Source: Alphaproteobacteria bacterium
GTDB taxonomy: Bacteria; Pseudomonadota; Alphaproteobacteria; MPNO01; UBA2964
Length of the DNA: 64,000 nucleotides
Direction: 5' to 3'
Assembly: GCA_012103315.1 (NCBI GenBank)
Contig: WLWZ01000005.1
Span: forward strand, 62,001 to 126,000
Shown here: in pieces, positions 1 through 8,607 of the stretch
Layout of the letters: every line of letters begins with the position of its first letter
Numbering within the stretch: the stretch's first letter is position 1
The notes under the pieces: model-generated
What the model saw: only the letters and a program-made list of their open reading frames with translations
What the model was told of the DNA's origin: nothing
Databases searched by the model: none
Program-made: the position numbers and the translations under genes

Positions 1-132
1 GTCCTGCTCACCAACCGCGTACGCATGGGTGAAGGCCGCTAAAATTTTATCGCTTAGCCTGCGACAAGCTTCCGACCGTTGGCCAGTGGCTGCCATTGCA
101 TCATCATAGTTAAAATTGTCGAGCGGGCTCAT
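1..132 (-). CDS. Hypothetical protein, N-terminal part only
   Basis: An open frame of 44 codons starts at the ATG at 132 and runs off the left edge of the window without a stop. A strong Shine-Dalgarno sequence (AAGGAGGG) sits a few bases upstream of this ATG, which makes it a convincing real start. The visible peptide begins MSPLDNFNYDDAMAA and has no signal peptide or membrane segment. I do not recognise the family from this fragment. It is divergent from the small gene at 288, and the two share a promoter region of about 155 bases in which I see no clear operator. Confidence 0.6.
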   Translation of the reverse strand, partial: MSPLDNFNYDDAMAATGQRSEACRRLSDKILAAFTHAYAVGEQD

Positions 133-287
133 GGCACCCTCCTTCTAAATTCATCAGTAGGCCGATGATGGCGGCTCCCCGTTTATATTCGGTTAAGCAA
201 AAACCTCTCCCTGTTAAACCAATTGTTAATCATAACCGGTCGAAAATTTCTCCATAGAGAATTCATTTCACCAAGGGGGGAAACACC

Positions 288-509
288 ATGTCACTTTCCA
301 AACAGTCGATTGAAAACTTGCTTGATCTGGTCGAAATCAAAATCAGTACGCTACAGGTGCTGGACCGAGAAGACGCACGCGAAATGAAATGTCTAGAAGG
401 TTGCCGTGATGAACTGGCCGATATGAGGGGTCAAGGCAAGGCTCTACGTCGCCGCGGTCGTCCACGCTCCGCCGCTAATGATGCACAAACAGTGGCAACC
501 CATCACTAA
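288..509 (+). CDS. Small conserved-type protein with basic AT-hook-like tail
   Basis: This 73-residue protein starts at an ATG preceded by an AAGGGGGG ribosome binding site. Residues 1-50 look helical and acidic, with a Cys-x4-Cys pair around residues 34-39. Residues 54-61 are strongly basic (RRRGRPRS) and contain the Arg-Gly-Arg-Pro core seen in AT-hook DNA-binding peptides. The tail is short and polar. I do not recognise a named family. DNA or RNA binding is only an inference from the basic motif. It stands alone between a divergent partial gene and a convergent glutathione transferase gene. Confidence 0.7.
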   Translation: MSLSKQSIENLLDLVEIKISTLQVLDREDAREMKCLEGCRDELADMRGQGKALRRRGRPRSAANDAQTVATHH

Positions 510-575
510 AAGGTTTCCGACCGGAAACGCCCGGCACCACATGTAATCTGGATCGGGCCGTGCGGCGTTAGCCAG

Positions 576-1202
576 TTAGCCCGGCATTTGGGCCGCCAGG
601 CCGCGCTGCACGCCAGGCCGAGCATCCATTGCTTCATACCAACGTTTCGCGTTGGGAAACTCATCCAACGAAACACCCTGCCATTCATACCGCATGGTCC
701 ACGGGAAAACTGCGATATCAGCGATAGAAAACTCTCCTGCTGCAAGCCATTCATTGTCAGCCAACCGTCTATCAAGCACACCCCACAGACGATGCGCTTC
801 CTTGGTAAAACGTTCAATCGCGTAAGGCACTTTTTCCGGTGCCGCACGACGGAAGTGATGGGTCTGCCCAAAGTTGGGTCCGATCCCTCCCATCTGGAAC
901 ATCAGCCATTGGATGACTTCGTAACGTTTAGCGGTATCCGTTGGCATCAATTTTCCATGCTTCTCGGCCATATACATTAGGATCGCGCCGGATTCGAACA
1001 TCACATATGGCTTACCGTCCGGTCCATCCTGGTCGATGACAGCAGGAATTTTCTGGTTAGGGTTTAACGCCGTAAACTCCGGCGTGAACTGGTCGTCTTT
1101 GCCGATGGCGATCGGATGTATCTTGTAGTCGACCTCGAGCTCTTCAACGGCGATGTTGACCTTGCGACCGTTCGACGTTGGCCAGTTATAAATATCGTAC
1201 AT
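576..1202 (-). CDS. Nu-class glutathione S-transferase / disulfide-bond oxidoreductase (YfcG/YghU-like), copy 1
   Basis: This 208-residue cytosolic protein has the two-domain GST layout: a thioredoxin-fold N-domain (about residues 1-82) and an all-helical C-domain. The N-terminus carries the TSNGRK motif with Thr9 and Asn11, the positions used by Nu-class enzymes such as E. coli YfcG in place of Tyr, Ser or Cys. The cis-Pro is at residue 53 and the glutathione-binding FESGAI at 69-74. Family members reduce disulfides or peroxides using glutathione. The start has a good AAGGAAA site. It lies 37 bases downstream of a second GST gene (1240-1872), probably in one transcript. The substrate is unknown. 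Confidence 0.88.
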   Translation of the reverse strand: MYDIYNWPTSNGRKVNIAVEELEVDYKIHPIAIGKDDQFTPEFTALNPNQKIPAVIDQDGPDGKPYVMFESGAILMYMAEKHGKLMPTDTAKRYEVIQWLMFQMGGIGPNFGQTHHFRRAAPEKVPYAIERFTKEAHRLWGVLDRRLADNEWLAAGEFSIADIAVFPWTMRYEWQGVSLDEFPNAKRWYEAMDARPGVQRGLAAQMPG

Positions 1203-1239
1203 TGTCTTTCCTTGTCTTGAGGCGCCGATAGCGCTCGTT

Positions 1240-1872
1240 TTAGCTGGGAACTTTCATACCGCGTTGGATTGCGGCGCGTTTCGATAAGCGATTATACCAG
1301 TTCTGGACGCCAACAAAATCATCGAGTGAGAACCCAAAGAACTCATGCCGATCTATCCATGGGAAGGCCGCCATATCAGCAACGGTATATGTCTTGGCGA
1401 GATACTCATACTCGCGTAGGCGAAAGTCCAGGACACCAACGAGGCGCTTCATTTCCTCGCTATACCGTTCTCGTCCGAAAGCCGTGATTTCTTCAGTTGT
1501 CGCGTTGGGCGCGTGTTGTAGCCAATAAAACACCTGAACGAATGTCGGTGCTAATCCGGTGACGACGAGCGAAAGCCATTGTTGGCACTCGAGCTTGGTT
1601 ACCGCGTCATTGCCCATAAAGCGCCCAGATTTTTCCGCGAGATATTGCAGTATGGCACCCGACTCGAAAACTCGAATTGGTCCTCCGGCCGGGCCGTCCT
1701 GATCAACGATTGCCGGTATTTTTTCGTTGGGGCTTATCGCCCGATATTTGGGGTCGTGCTGCTCCCCCGCTCGAACATCGATGACATGGGTCGTGTAATC
1801 GAAACCGGTTTCTTCAAGCAAAATGGATACTTTGCGCCCGTTAGGCGTATCGCAGGTATAAAGATCAATCAT
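1240..1872 (-). CDS. Nu-class glutathione S-transferase (YfcG-like), copy 2
   Basis: This 210-residue paralogue of the neighbouring gene has the same Nu-class landmarks: Thr9 and Asn11 in the motif TPNGRK, the cis-Pro at residue 53 and FESGAI at 69-74. The C-domain differs clearly from copy 1, so the two are diverged paralogues and not a recent duplication. It is expected to bind glutathione and act on disulfides, peroxides or an electrophile in the cytoplasm. It is the upstream gene of a probable two-gene unit with copy 1 and is divergent from the M24-family gene at 2013. The ribosome site (AGG) is weak. Confidence 0.87.
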   Translation of the reverse strand: MIDLYTCDTPNGRKVSILLEETGFDYTTHVIDVRAGEQHDPKYRAISPNEKIPAIVDQDGPAGGPIRVFESGAILQYLAEKSGRFMGNDAVTKLECQQWLSLVVTGLAPTFVQVFYWLQHAPNATTEEITAFGRERYSEEMKRLVGVLDFRLREYEYLAKTYTVADMAAFPWIDRHEFFGFSLDDFVGVQNWYNRLSKRAAIQRGMKVPS

Positions 1873-2012
1873 CCGGCCTAAGCTCGCATTTTGTTATATT
1901 TCAGGCTCGAAGTGTGTCGTAACCAGCGCCAGCGTACAAGCGCCCCTCGCCCCTTTGCGACACGCCGACATAGGGCTAGGCTATTTTATCCAAATTCATC
2001 GCGGAGGACGCC

Positions 2013-3158
2013 ATGCGCGACGCATCCCAGTTTCCCAGATTCTCTGACGCCGAAATGGCGAGTCGTCATGAACGAGTTATGGGCTTGATGGCCGACAACG
2101 ATCTTGATGCCATTCTGTTTTTCGGTGCCGGACAGTTTTCAACCGATATCTACTGGTTGACCGACTGGCCAGGCGGACGTGAAGCGTACGTATTGTTCCA
2201 AAACGATGCCGAACCAGTCGTGATCAACCAGCTGTTCAACCATGTCCCCATGGCCCGCGTCCTTTCTATCATAGACGACGTCCGTTGGGCGGGTGCCAAT
2301 ACTGCCGCAACGGTATCAGAAGCCATAGGGCAACGAGGTCTGTCCGGCAAAAAGGTCGGCCTCGTCGGCTCTATCCCCTACCGCCACTACTTACGATTTG
2401 TCGAAAACCATCCAGAAACGACATTCATTGATGTAAGCAACCCGTTTCGGATGATACGCACCATCAAACGCCCGGAAGAAATCGCCCGACTACAAAAAGC
2501 CTCAGAACTCACCGACAAATCTATCACCGCCGTCGCCAACGGACTCAAAGCAGGAATGCGGGAAGACGAAATTCCGCTTTTGATCGAAAGCGCGTATCTC
2601 GAAGAAGGTGGCTATGCGGGTATTCACTTTATGACATCGATGTCGATGGCCGACCCCGACTTCCCGGTTCCCTCACAATTTCATTCCGGCCGAAAGTTGC
2701 AGCAAGGCGATTGCCTGATTACGGAAATATCTGGCGCCTGGTGGGGCTACAGCGGCCAGATCCACCGCACTTTTTCGTTAGGCGAACCGACCGATGAATG
2801 GCTCAAAATGCATGAAGCCGCGGTTGAGTGCTATCTTGCCATAGAGAACACGATTAAAGACGGCACCACGACGACTGACGTCGAAGAAGCCTCTGATATC
2901 ATCCACGAACGAGGCTATACAATCCTCGACGATCTGCTGCATGGCGTGAACCAATCACCACCAATCATTCAAACTAAAACGACCAAACGCCATGAAAGCC
3001 CCGAAATAACGTTCCGCGAGAATATGGCAATCACCATTCAGCCCAACGTCATGACCCTCGATGAGAAGATGGGACTGCAATTTGGCGAAACCGTAATGGT
3101 CACCAAGACTGGCTGCGAACGGCTAAACGCATATCCGCGTGAATGGATTGTTTGCTAG
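2013..3158 (+). CDS. M24-family (creatinase / Xaa-Pro peptidase fold) protein lacking canonical metal ligands
   Basis: This 381-residue protein has an N-terminal creatinase-type domain (about 1-150) and a C-terminal pita-bread domain (about 155-381). It starts at an ATG with a GGAGGA site. In metal-dependent M24 enzymes the ligands are Asp, Asp, His, Glu and Glu. Here the aligned positions read Glu238, Gln249, His310, Gln343 and Glu359, so three of five are changed. This excludes a normal dinuclear Mn/Co site. Creatinase shows that the fold can hydrolyse C-N bonds without metal, so a metal-free amidinohydrolase or amidohydrolase is plausible. The GST and transporter neighbours suggest a role in using a small nitrogen compound. 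Substrate not readable. Confidence 0.82.
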   Translation: MRDASQFPRFSDAEMASRHERVMGLMADNDLDAILFFGAGQFSTDIYWLTDWPGGREAYVLFQNDAEPVVINQLFNHVPMARVLSIIDDVRWAGANTAATVSEAIGQRGLSGKKVGLVGSIPYRHYLRFVENHPETTFIDVSNPFRMIRTIKRPEEIARLQKASELTDKSITAVANGLKAGMREDEIPLLIESAYLEEGGYAGIHFMTSMSMADPDFPVPSQFHSGRKLQQGDCLITEISGAWWGYSGQIHRTFSLGEPTDEWLKMHEAAVECYLAIENTIKDGTTTTDVEEASDIIHERGYTILDDLLHGVNQSPPIIQTKTTKRHESPEITFRENMAITIQPNVMTLDEKMGLQFGETVMVTKTGCERLNAYPREWIVC

Positions 3159-3182
3159 GGGAAGCGACGCGGTCAAGGAACA

Positions 3183-3818
3183 CTAAAACCCATCGTCGCG
3201 CGGCGGAATTTGTAGACCCCGTTTCACGGCAGGCCGATCGCCGATCCGCGCGAGCCAGTTACGGACATTAGGGTAGCTCTCTAAATCGATTTCCTGCATG
3301 TCGTAGCGATAGATCCACGGATAAGCAGCAAAGTCGGCGATCGAAAGGTCGCCTGCGAGATACTCCCGTCCCTCTAACCCACGATCAAGCACGCCATAGA
3401 CCCGGTTGTTTTCTTCCTGCCACATTTCAAGATGGGCATGTTCTTTCCCGCTATCGCGGTTGCGTACCTGCCAATGTACGCAGAGCCCGGTATGGGTTAT
3501 GTGCCCGGCGGCAAAATATAGCCAGTTAAGAACCTCAATCCGCGCGGCACCCTCCTTCGGCAGGAACTTGCCGGATTTTTCCGCGAGATATTGCAGGATT
3601 GCTCCGGATTCAAAGACCGAGACCGTCTCTCCGCCCGGCCCGTCATCATCCACAATGCACGGCACGCGGCCATTGGGATTGATATCCAGATACCAATCTT
3701 CCTTTTGCTCTTTTTTCTCCAGTGCCATCGGTCGAACTGTATATTCCAACCCGGATTCCTCGAGCATGATGGAAGCCTTTCGGCCGTTCGATGTCGCCTT
3801 GCTATAGAGTGTAATCAT
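3183..3818 (-). CDS. Nu-class glutathione S-transferase (YfcG-like), copy 3
   Basis: The 211-residue product starts at the ATG at 3818, which follows an AGGAGAGG site. A longer frame upstream has a non-GST basic leader and would overlap the preceding transporter gene, so I reject it. Thr9 and Asn11 (ATSNGRK), the cis-Pro at 53 and a FESGAILQY segment place it in the Nu class. It follows the DMT transporter gene (3838-4704) by 19 bases, so the two are probably co-transcribed. It is convergent with the M24-family gene, whose stop is 24 bases away. The likely role is glutathione-dependent disulfide or electrophile chemistry in the cytoplasm. Confidence 0.87.
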   Translation of the reverse strand: MITLYSKATSNGRKASIMLEESGLEYTVRPMALEKKEQKEDWYLDINPNGRVPCIVDDDGPGGETVSVFESGAILQYLAEKSGKFLPKEGAARIEVLNWLYFAAGHITHTGLCVHWQVRNRDSGKEHAHLEMWQEENNRVYGVLDRGLEGREYLAGDLSIADFAAYPWIYRYDMQEIDLESYPNVRNWLARIGDRPAVKRGLQIPPRDDGF

Positions 3819-3837
3819 CACCCTCTCCTTCTTCTTT

Positions 3838-4704
3838 TCAGCTCGCCGCCTTGGCTTCTTGTCGTGCCATCCACAGCACACCAATCAGAATTATCAGTCC
3901 CCCAGCCCAGACCCAGATGTCCGGAAATTCCTGAAACAGAATAAAGCCAAGAAGAGCTGAGAACACCAGGCGCGTGAAATCAAACGGCATGATCACCGTG
4001 GCATCCGCCGCAGCGTAGGCACGGGTCAGGCATCTTTGCGTCATCGTACCGAACAACCCGGTCGAGGCGAGTAACACAAATTGCCAAAGATCAGGCGTCT
4101 TCCAGACCAGAATTGCCGGGATCAAAGCACACGGGGTAAACACCATCATCTGCCAAACGACAATGGTGTCAGGTTTTTCAGTTCGCGCCAGCGACTTCAT
4201 GATTATCGTCAACGCCGCCATCAGGATCACCGCCGCGAAGGCATAGATCGCCCCCGTTGACACATCCTCCATACCAGGACGGATGATCAGCAGCGCGCCG
4301 ATAAAACCGACGATAGTTGCTGCCCAACGGCGGCCATGCGCTGCTTCATGCAGAATGATGATCGCCGCCAGAGATGCCACCATGGGTCTGGTCGACATAA
4401 TGGCCGCGACCTCTCCCAACGGCGCCACAGCAACAGCGGCAAACAACAAATAGATTACCGCCAGCCCGGTGAACCCACGCACCAGATGCATGCCAACACG
4501 CTCAGTCTTTAAACCACCGAGGCCTACTTTAAATAGCCATGGCAACAGGAACAGCCCGCCAAACAGGCTACGAAAGAAAACGATCTCAGCCGTATGAATC
4601 TCGCCGGTAAAATGGCGCGCAACTGCCGCCATACAGGCCCACGACGCCATCGACCCCATCATCCACAGGGCACCACGGACCGGGTCAGGCAAACCGGAAA
4701 TCAT
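3838..4704 (-). CDS. DMT superfamily (EamA) inner-membrane transporter
   Basis: This 288-residue protein is highly hydrophobic, with about ten predicted membrane segments arranged as two EamA repeats. The inner loops carry Arg and Lys as the positive-inside rule predicts, and the first repeat contains the typical FFRSLFGG segment after helix 2. Family members export or import amino acids, nucleotide-related metabolites or other small organics. The gene is the first of a probable two-gene unit with GST copy 3, which hints at movement of a thiol conjugate or of the substrate of the local pathway, but this is inference only. The ribosome site is weak. Confidence 0.85.
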   Translation of the reverse strand: MISGLPDPVRGALWMMGSMASWACMAAVARHFTGEIHTAEIVFFRSLFGGLFLLPWLFKVGLGGLKTERVGMHLVRGFTGLAVIYLLFAAVAVAPLGEVAAIMSTRPMVASLAAIIILHEAAHGRRWAATIVGFIGALLIIRPGMEDVSTGAIYAFAAVILMAALTIIMKSLARTEKPDTIVVWQMMVFTPCALIPAILVWKTPDLWQFVLLASTGLFGTMTQRCLTRAYAAADATVIMPFDFTRLVFSALLGFILFQEFPDIWVWAGGLIILIGVLWMARQEAKAAS

Positions 4705-4878
4705 GCGCAGGTTTCTTCTCTACTAAATTCATCGCCGCACGCTACGGCTGAAACCTGATCAAAGATAGAGAGACTGCTGATTTAGTTCACCCAGCTGGTT
4801 TGAGCCCTCCCCTTGCGAACCCGCCGGACGAAGATCATTCTAGCGACCCTCATCACGTAGGACATACTTTCCGGACTA

Positions 4879-6147
4879 ATGACTAATCCAAAGATTCAAT
4901 CAACGCCGGAAATCTACCCCTGGAGGCTGCAGCTACCGATCTATGCCAGCGGTTTCTTCAATGGCAACGTCTATTTCCTGACCGGCATCCTCATCCCGCT
5001 TTGGGCCTTGATCGTTGTCGGTGAAGATCAAGCTTTTCTCATTGGGCTTATCGTCGCTTCCCGCCAGGTATTGCCGGTCTTGTTAGCAATCCATGGTGGC
5101 GCGCTGATGGACCGGTTTGGTGCACGACGCGTGATGCTGGTGTTTGGTGCCATCGGCATCATCAGCATGGCGGCGTTCCCATTCTTTCCTTTTGTTGCCG
5201 CAATGATCGCCCTGCAAATGCTCAGCGGACTGGCGGAGTCCTTGGGCTGGGTTGGTAGCCAGACGCTAGTAGGCACCGCATTGAAAGGCCATTCCACCTA
5301 CACCGGACGCCTCAGTTTTGCGCTGCGACTTGGCGGGTTTCTCGGTCCCTGGTTGTGCGGCGTCGCTTGGCATCAGTTCGGCCCCACCATTGGTTTCTTC
5401 AGTATCGCCGGATGGATCACCCTGGGTTGGATTGCCGGGTGGCTGGTCCCGGTCCGCGAAGAACCAAGGGCCGAGTCCGCAGGCGCCTTCTGTTTCAGCG
5501 AAATCATGCCGCGTTGGTCTGATTATGTCGCGACCTTCCGGATGATCACAATCGCTTCAGTTGCACTGGTCGTTGCCGTCACCTTCATGCGGCAAACCGG
5601 ATCGGGTATGCAGCTGTCTTTCTATCCTGTTTGGCTAAATCAGCTGGGCGTTACAGCAGCAGATATCGGCTTCATGGTCGGGTGTAGCCATATCCTCTCT
5701 GCCAGTACATCCCTGTCCGTTGGAGCGGCGACGCGCTGGATCACCGCGCATTGGTTGCTGGTTATTACCATCGCAATCTCGGTGATTACCATCGCCGTCA
5801 CGCCGATGCTTGGCGTTGATTACGTCACTTTGCCGATCGTCGGAAAAATCTATTTCATTCTGTTCGGCGTGATTTGTTTCCGAGGTCTGGCGCAAGGCTT
5901 CAACATGCCACTCATGATGTCGATTGGCATGCAGGCTGTAGCCGCCCATGAACAGGGCAAGATCGTCGCCCTCCGGATTACCGTAAACCGGCTAACCTCC
6001 GCCATTATCCCGTTAGCCATGGGTGCCATTGCACAGGTTTTCGGTCTTGAAATCAGCTTCTATGTGATTGGTGGGATCGGGCTTCTTGGTCTTGTCTTTA
6101 TCTCAATCTGGATGTTGCGTTCATCAACTTTCGGCAACAAAAACTAG
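4879..6147 (+). CDS. Major facilitator superfamily transporter, paralogue A
   Basis: This 422-residue inner-membrane protein has about twelve predicted helices. The loop between helices 2 and 3 carries the MFS signature (GALMDRFGARRV: small residue, Asp-Arg, Gly, Arg-Arg). A conserved RQTGSGMQ segment opens the second half. It is a clear paralogue of the next gene, sharing the segments RQTGSG, the GSQTLVG region and QGFNMPLMM. The pair is tandem and 91 bases apart, which suggests an old duplication followed by specialisation. The substrate cannot be read. The surroundings (GSTs, M24-like protein, dioxygenases) favour an organic acid or amine. Confidence 0.86.
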   Translation: MTNPKIQSTPEIYPWRLQLPIYASGFFNGNVYFLTGILIPLWALIVVGEDQAFLIGLIVASRQVLPVLLAIHGGALMDRFGARRVMLVFGAIGIISMAAFPFFPFVAAMIALQMLSGLAESLGWVGSQTLVGTALKGHSTYTGRLSFALRLGGFLGPWLCGVAWHQFGPTIGFFSIAGWITLGWIAGWLVPVREEPRAESAGAFCFSEIMPRWSDYVATFRMITIASVALVVAVTFMRQTGSGMQLSFYPVWLNQLGVTAADIGFMVGCSHILSASTSLSVGAATRWITAHWLLVITIAISVITIAVTPMLGVDYVTLPIVGKIYFILFGVICFRGLAQGFNMPLMMSIGMQAVAAHEQGKIVALRITVNRLTSAIIPLAMGAIAQVFGLEISFYVIGGIGLLGLVFISIWMLRSSTFGNKN

Positions 6148-6238
6148 CAAAACAATCTGTCTGCCTGGATTGGCGCTAACCACAATCGAAGTGGTACAAT
6201 GAACGACGTCCAAAATTTGAGAGCATTCCACCCACCAC

Positions 6239-7561
6239 ATGGCTACCGAACAGCACCCGACCTATTCGATCAGCATCCAAAGCGCGGTCTACAGCACCGC
6301 GTTTTTCAATGGCACGGTGCAATCAATGGCATCGACCATTGTCGCCCTACTCGTGGTCGCGCTGATCGATAAAAACCTCGCGCTTTTGGTTGGAGTCATC
6401 CTCGCCTCGCGCCAATTTCTAACCGTTACCATGTCGGTATATTCCGGCACACTGATGGATAACTTCGGCACTAAGCGGGTCATCATTGCCTTTGGTGTCG
6501 CCGGCGTGCTTTCCGCGCTCGCCTATCCTTCAGTCTCAATGATATTCGGCATACCGATTGGCGCCAGCCTGCAAAACCCGGGCATCGCCCTCATTCTGTC
6601 CATCATCTTCATTCAAATGATTTCGGGCTGGTCGGAAGCCACCGCCTGGATTGGCAGCCAGACTCTGGTCGGCCAGCTGATGAAGGGCCATCCGGTTTAT
6701 GCCGGGCGAATGACCTTTGTGGCTCGCATTGGCGGGTTTCTCGGTCCACCGGCAATTGGCTATGCCTGGGATTTTTGGGGACCCTGGGGCGGGTTTGGTT
6801 TTCTGGCTGTTTGGGTTATGGGCGGCATGATCGCAGCGTCGTTTCTACCTGATACACGAGCCGCCACTCAGGCGTCTCGCGACGAAGAGACGGAGTCAAA
6901 GGAATCGTCCTCCGAAAAAGAAACGCCCGAAAAGCAATCCACCTATGGCCAAACGCTTCGGCTCTTGCTGATACCTGCGGTCGCCATGGTCATCATGGTG
7001 ACTGTGATGCGGCAAACCGGCTCCGGCGTACAGAGCTCGTTCTATGTCGTCTGGCTCAGCGAGCATGTCGGCATTCAAGGCAGCACTATCGGCTGGTTGA
7101 TCGGCGCTGCCAATGGAGCGTCGGCAATCGCAGCGCTTTGTACCGGGCCACTGATGAAACGATATCAGGCACACTGGGTGTTGATCCTGATGGTGACCAT
7201 TTCCGTTGTCGCCATCGCTATTACTCCGATGTTCGGTACGACATTTTCGACTCTGCTGTTTATGGCATTGCTCGGCGGGATCTGCGTGCGCGGCTTCGCG
7301 CAAGGGCTAAACCTGCCGCTCATGATGATTATCCTATCGCGCAACGTCGCACCGCATTTGCAAGGACGCGTCACGGCACTTCGAATCTCGTTTAATCGTT
7401 TTGGTGGTTTGCTGGTGCCACCCGGCATGGGGGCTCTTGCTGACATGGACGCCGTCGGTGGGCTAGCCAACGCATTCTACATCGTCGGTATCGCAGGTGT
7501 CGTCGCCCTGGGTGCGCTATCGCTTTGGGTCTTGTTTTCGCCTTCTTTTAAAAAAGGCTGA
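6239..7561 (+). CDS. Major facilitator superfamily transporter, paralogue B
   Basis: This 440-residue protein has about twelve predicted membrane helices and is the tandem paralogue of the preceding gene. Its helix 2-3 loop reads GTLMDNFGTKRV, a weaker form of the MFS motif in which the usual Arg after Asp is Asn. The central cytoplasmic loop (about residues 213-237) is rich in Glu, Lys and Ser and longer than in paralogue A. The shared RQTGSG and QGLNLPLMM segments suggest a related substrate. It ends just before a long perfect hairpin (7570-7639) that separates it from the convergent TauD-type gene. Confidence 0.86.
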   Translation: MATEQHPTYSISIQSAVYSTAFFNGTVQSMASTIVALLVVALIDKNLALLVGVILASRQFLTVTMSVYSGTLMDNFGTKRVIIAFGVAGVLSALAYPSVSMIFGIPIGASLQNPGIALILSIIFIQMISGWSEATAWIGSQTLVGQLMKGHPVYAGRMTFVARIGGFLGPPAIGYAWDFWGPWGGFGFLAVWVMGGMIAASFLPDTRAATQASRDEETESKESSSEKETPEKQSTYGQTLRLLLIPAVAMVIMVTVMRQTGSGVQSSFYVVWLSEHVGIQGSTIGWLIGAANGASAIAALCTGPLMKRYQAHWVLILMVTISVVAIAITPMFGTTFSTLLFMALLGGICVRGFAQGLNLPLMMIILSRNVAPHLQGRVTALRISFNRFGGLLVPPGMGALADMDAVGGLANAFYIVGIAGVVALGALSLWVLFSPSFKKG

Positions 7562-7569
7562 TACCGGCA

Positions 7570-7639
7570 CCAGCCCGCTCCCCCACCCGGCCTCCCAGCG
7601 ACAGTATCCTTGGGGAGGCCGGGTGGGGGAGCGGGCTGG
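7570..7639. repeat. Perfect 27-bp inverted repeat (very stable GC-rich hairpin)
   Basis: Positions 7570-7596 and 7613-7639 are exact reverse complements over 27 bases, around a 16-base loop (7597-7612). The stem begins CCAGCCCGCTCCCCC. It lies in the 96-base gap between the stop codons of two convergent genes, where a bidirectional terminator is expected. Neither side is followed by a T-run, so it is not a textbook intrinsic terminator. It could act as a transcription or RNA-decay barrier, or be one copy of a dispersed palindromic element. Confidence 0.9.
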
Positions 7640-7657
7640 AACAGCAAACAATCAACT

Positions 7658-8524
7658 TTAAAAAGGTATTTCGCCTTGAACCGTCGTGCGATGCATGCGC
7701 CGCGCTTGACCTTCGGGCACTCCGAGCAATGCGAGGTGGATGGTCGCGCGGTTATCCCACATCAGCAGATCGCCGACTGTCCATCGGTGGTGATAGATAA
7801 AGTCGCGGTTTTGAATATGGGCGAACAGCTCATCAAGCAACGGCTGTGCCTCAACATCGTCCATACCCTTAATGCCAATCGTAAAACGCGGCGAGATATA
7901 CAATGCTTTTTTGCCGGTATGGGGATGGGTCCGCACAATCGGATGGAATGCATCCGGCGGTGAACGTTTGTAGTAATCGGGGTCGTTCATATGACGTACC
8001 GGCACAGTCAGCCGCTTGTTTTTCATCCGATTAAAACTGTGAATGCCGATCATTCCATCAAGCCGGTATTTAATTTTGTCTGAGAGGGCGTCATAGGCGC
8101 GGGCCATATTGGTCCATTCGGTATCACCGCCGTCCTTTGGCACCTTGATCGCCTGCAGCATGGTATAGCCGGTCGGTTGATCGACATAAGAATGATCGGA
8201 ATGCCATTCGCTGCCACCATCTGGTAGACCGATAAACTTTCCGTCTTCCTTCTCGTTGGAAAGGATCATGACTTCCGGCTGATCCTTCATCAGATATTCC
8301 GGTGAAATGTGATACTGGATTTCACCAAACCGACGCGCGAAATCAGTCTGCTGGGCGGGTGACATATCCTGGTCTTTCACGACCACCACCAGATTTTCAT
8401 GGAACACATCACGCAATTCATTGAACGTTACGTCATCCAACTCTGCAGCATTTATGCCAGAGATTTCCGCGCCCAACGCATCAGAGAGCGGTTTAACAGT
8501 CATACTGTCGATCATTGTAGCCAT
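7658..8524 (-). CDS. TauD/TfdA-family Fe(II)/2-oxoglutarate dioxygenase
   Basis: This 288-residue enzyme carries the facial triad of the family: His108 and Asp110 in the motif WHSDHS and His263 in DNRATIH. Arg275 and Arg279 near the C-terminus are candidates for binding 2-oxoglutarate. Known members hydroxylate taurine, aryloxyacetates, alkyl sulfates or other small acids, with decarboxylation of 2-oxoglutarate to succinate. The ATG at 8524 follows a strong GGGAGG site. It is divergent from the two-cupin gene at 8608 with an 83-base shared upstream region, so the two may be co-regulated. The substrate is not evident from sequence. Confidence 0.9.
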   Translation of the reverse strand: MATMIDSMTVKPLSDALGAEISGINAAELDDVTFNELRDVFHENLVVVVKDQDMSPAQQTDFARRFGEIQYHISPEYLMKDQPEVMILSNEKEDGKFIGLPDGGSEWHSDHSYVDQPTGYTMLQAIKVPKDGGDTEWTNMARAYDALSDKIKYRLDGMIGIHSFNRMKNKRLTVPVRHMNDPDYYKRSPPDAFHPIVRTHPHTGKKALYISPRFTIGIKGMDDVEAQPLLDELFAHIQNRDFIYHHRWTVGDLLMWDNRATIHLALLGVPEGQARRMHRTTVQGEIPF

Positions 8525-8607
8525 GAGAACCTCCCATCATTAGGTCCGCTATCAATTGAGTAAAGTTTACCATATTTTCTCTGTAGGAACAGATTGGGAC
8601 TATTCAG

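Noticed and set aside
588..980. Plus-strand open frame of 130 codons
   Set aside because: It lies antisense within the first GST gene, has unusual composition, no homology that I recognise and no ribosome site.
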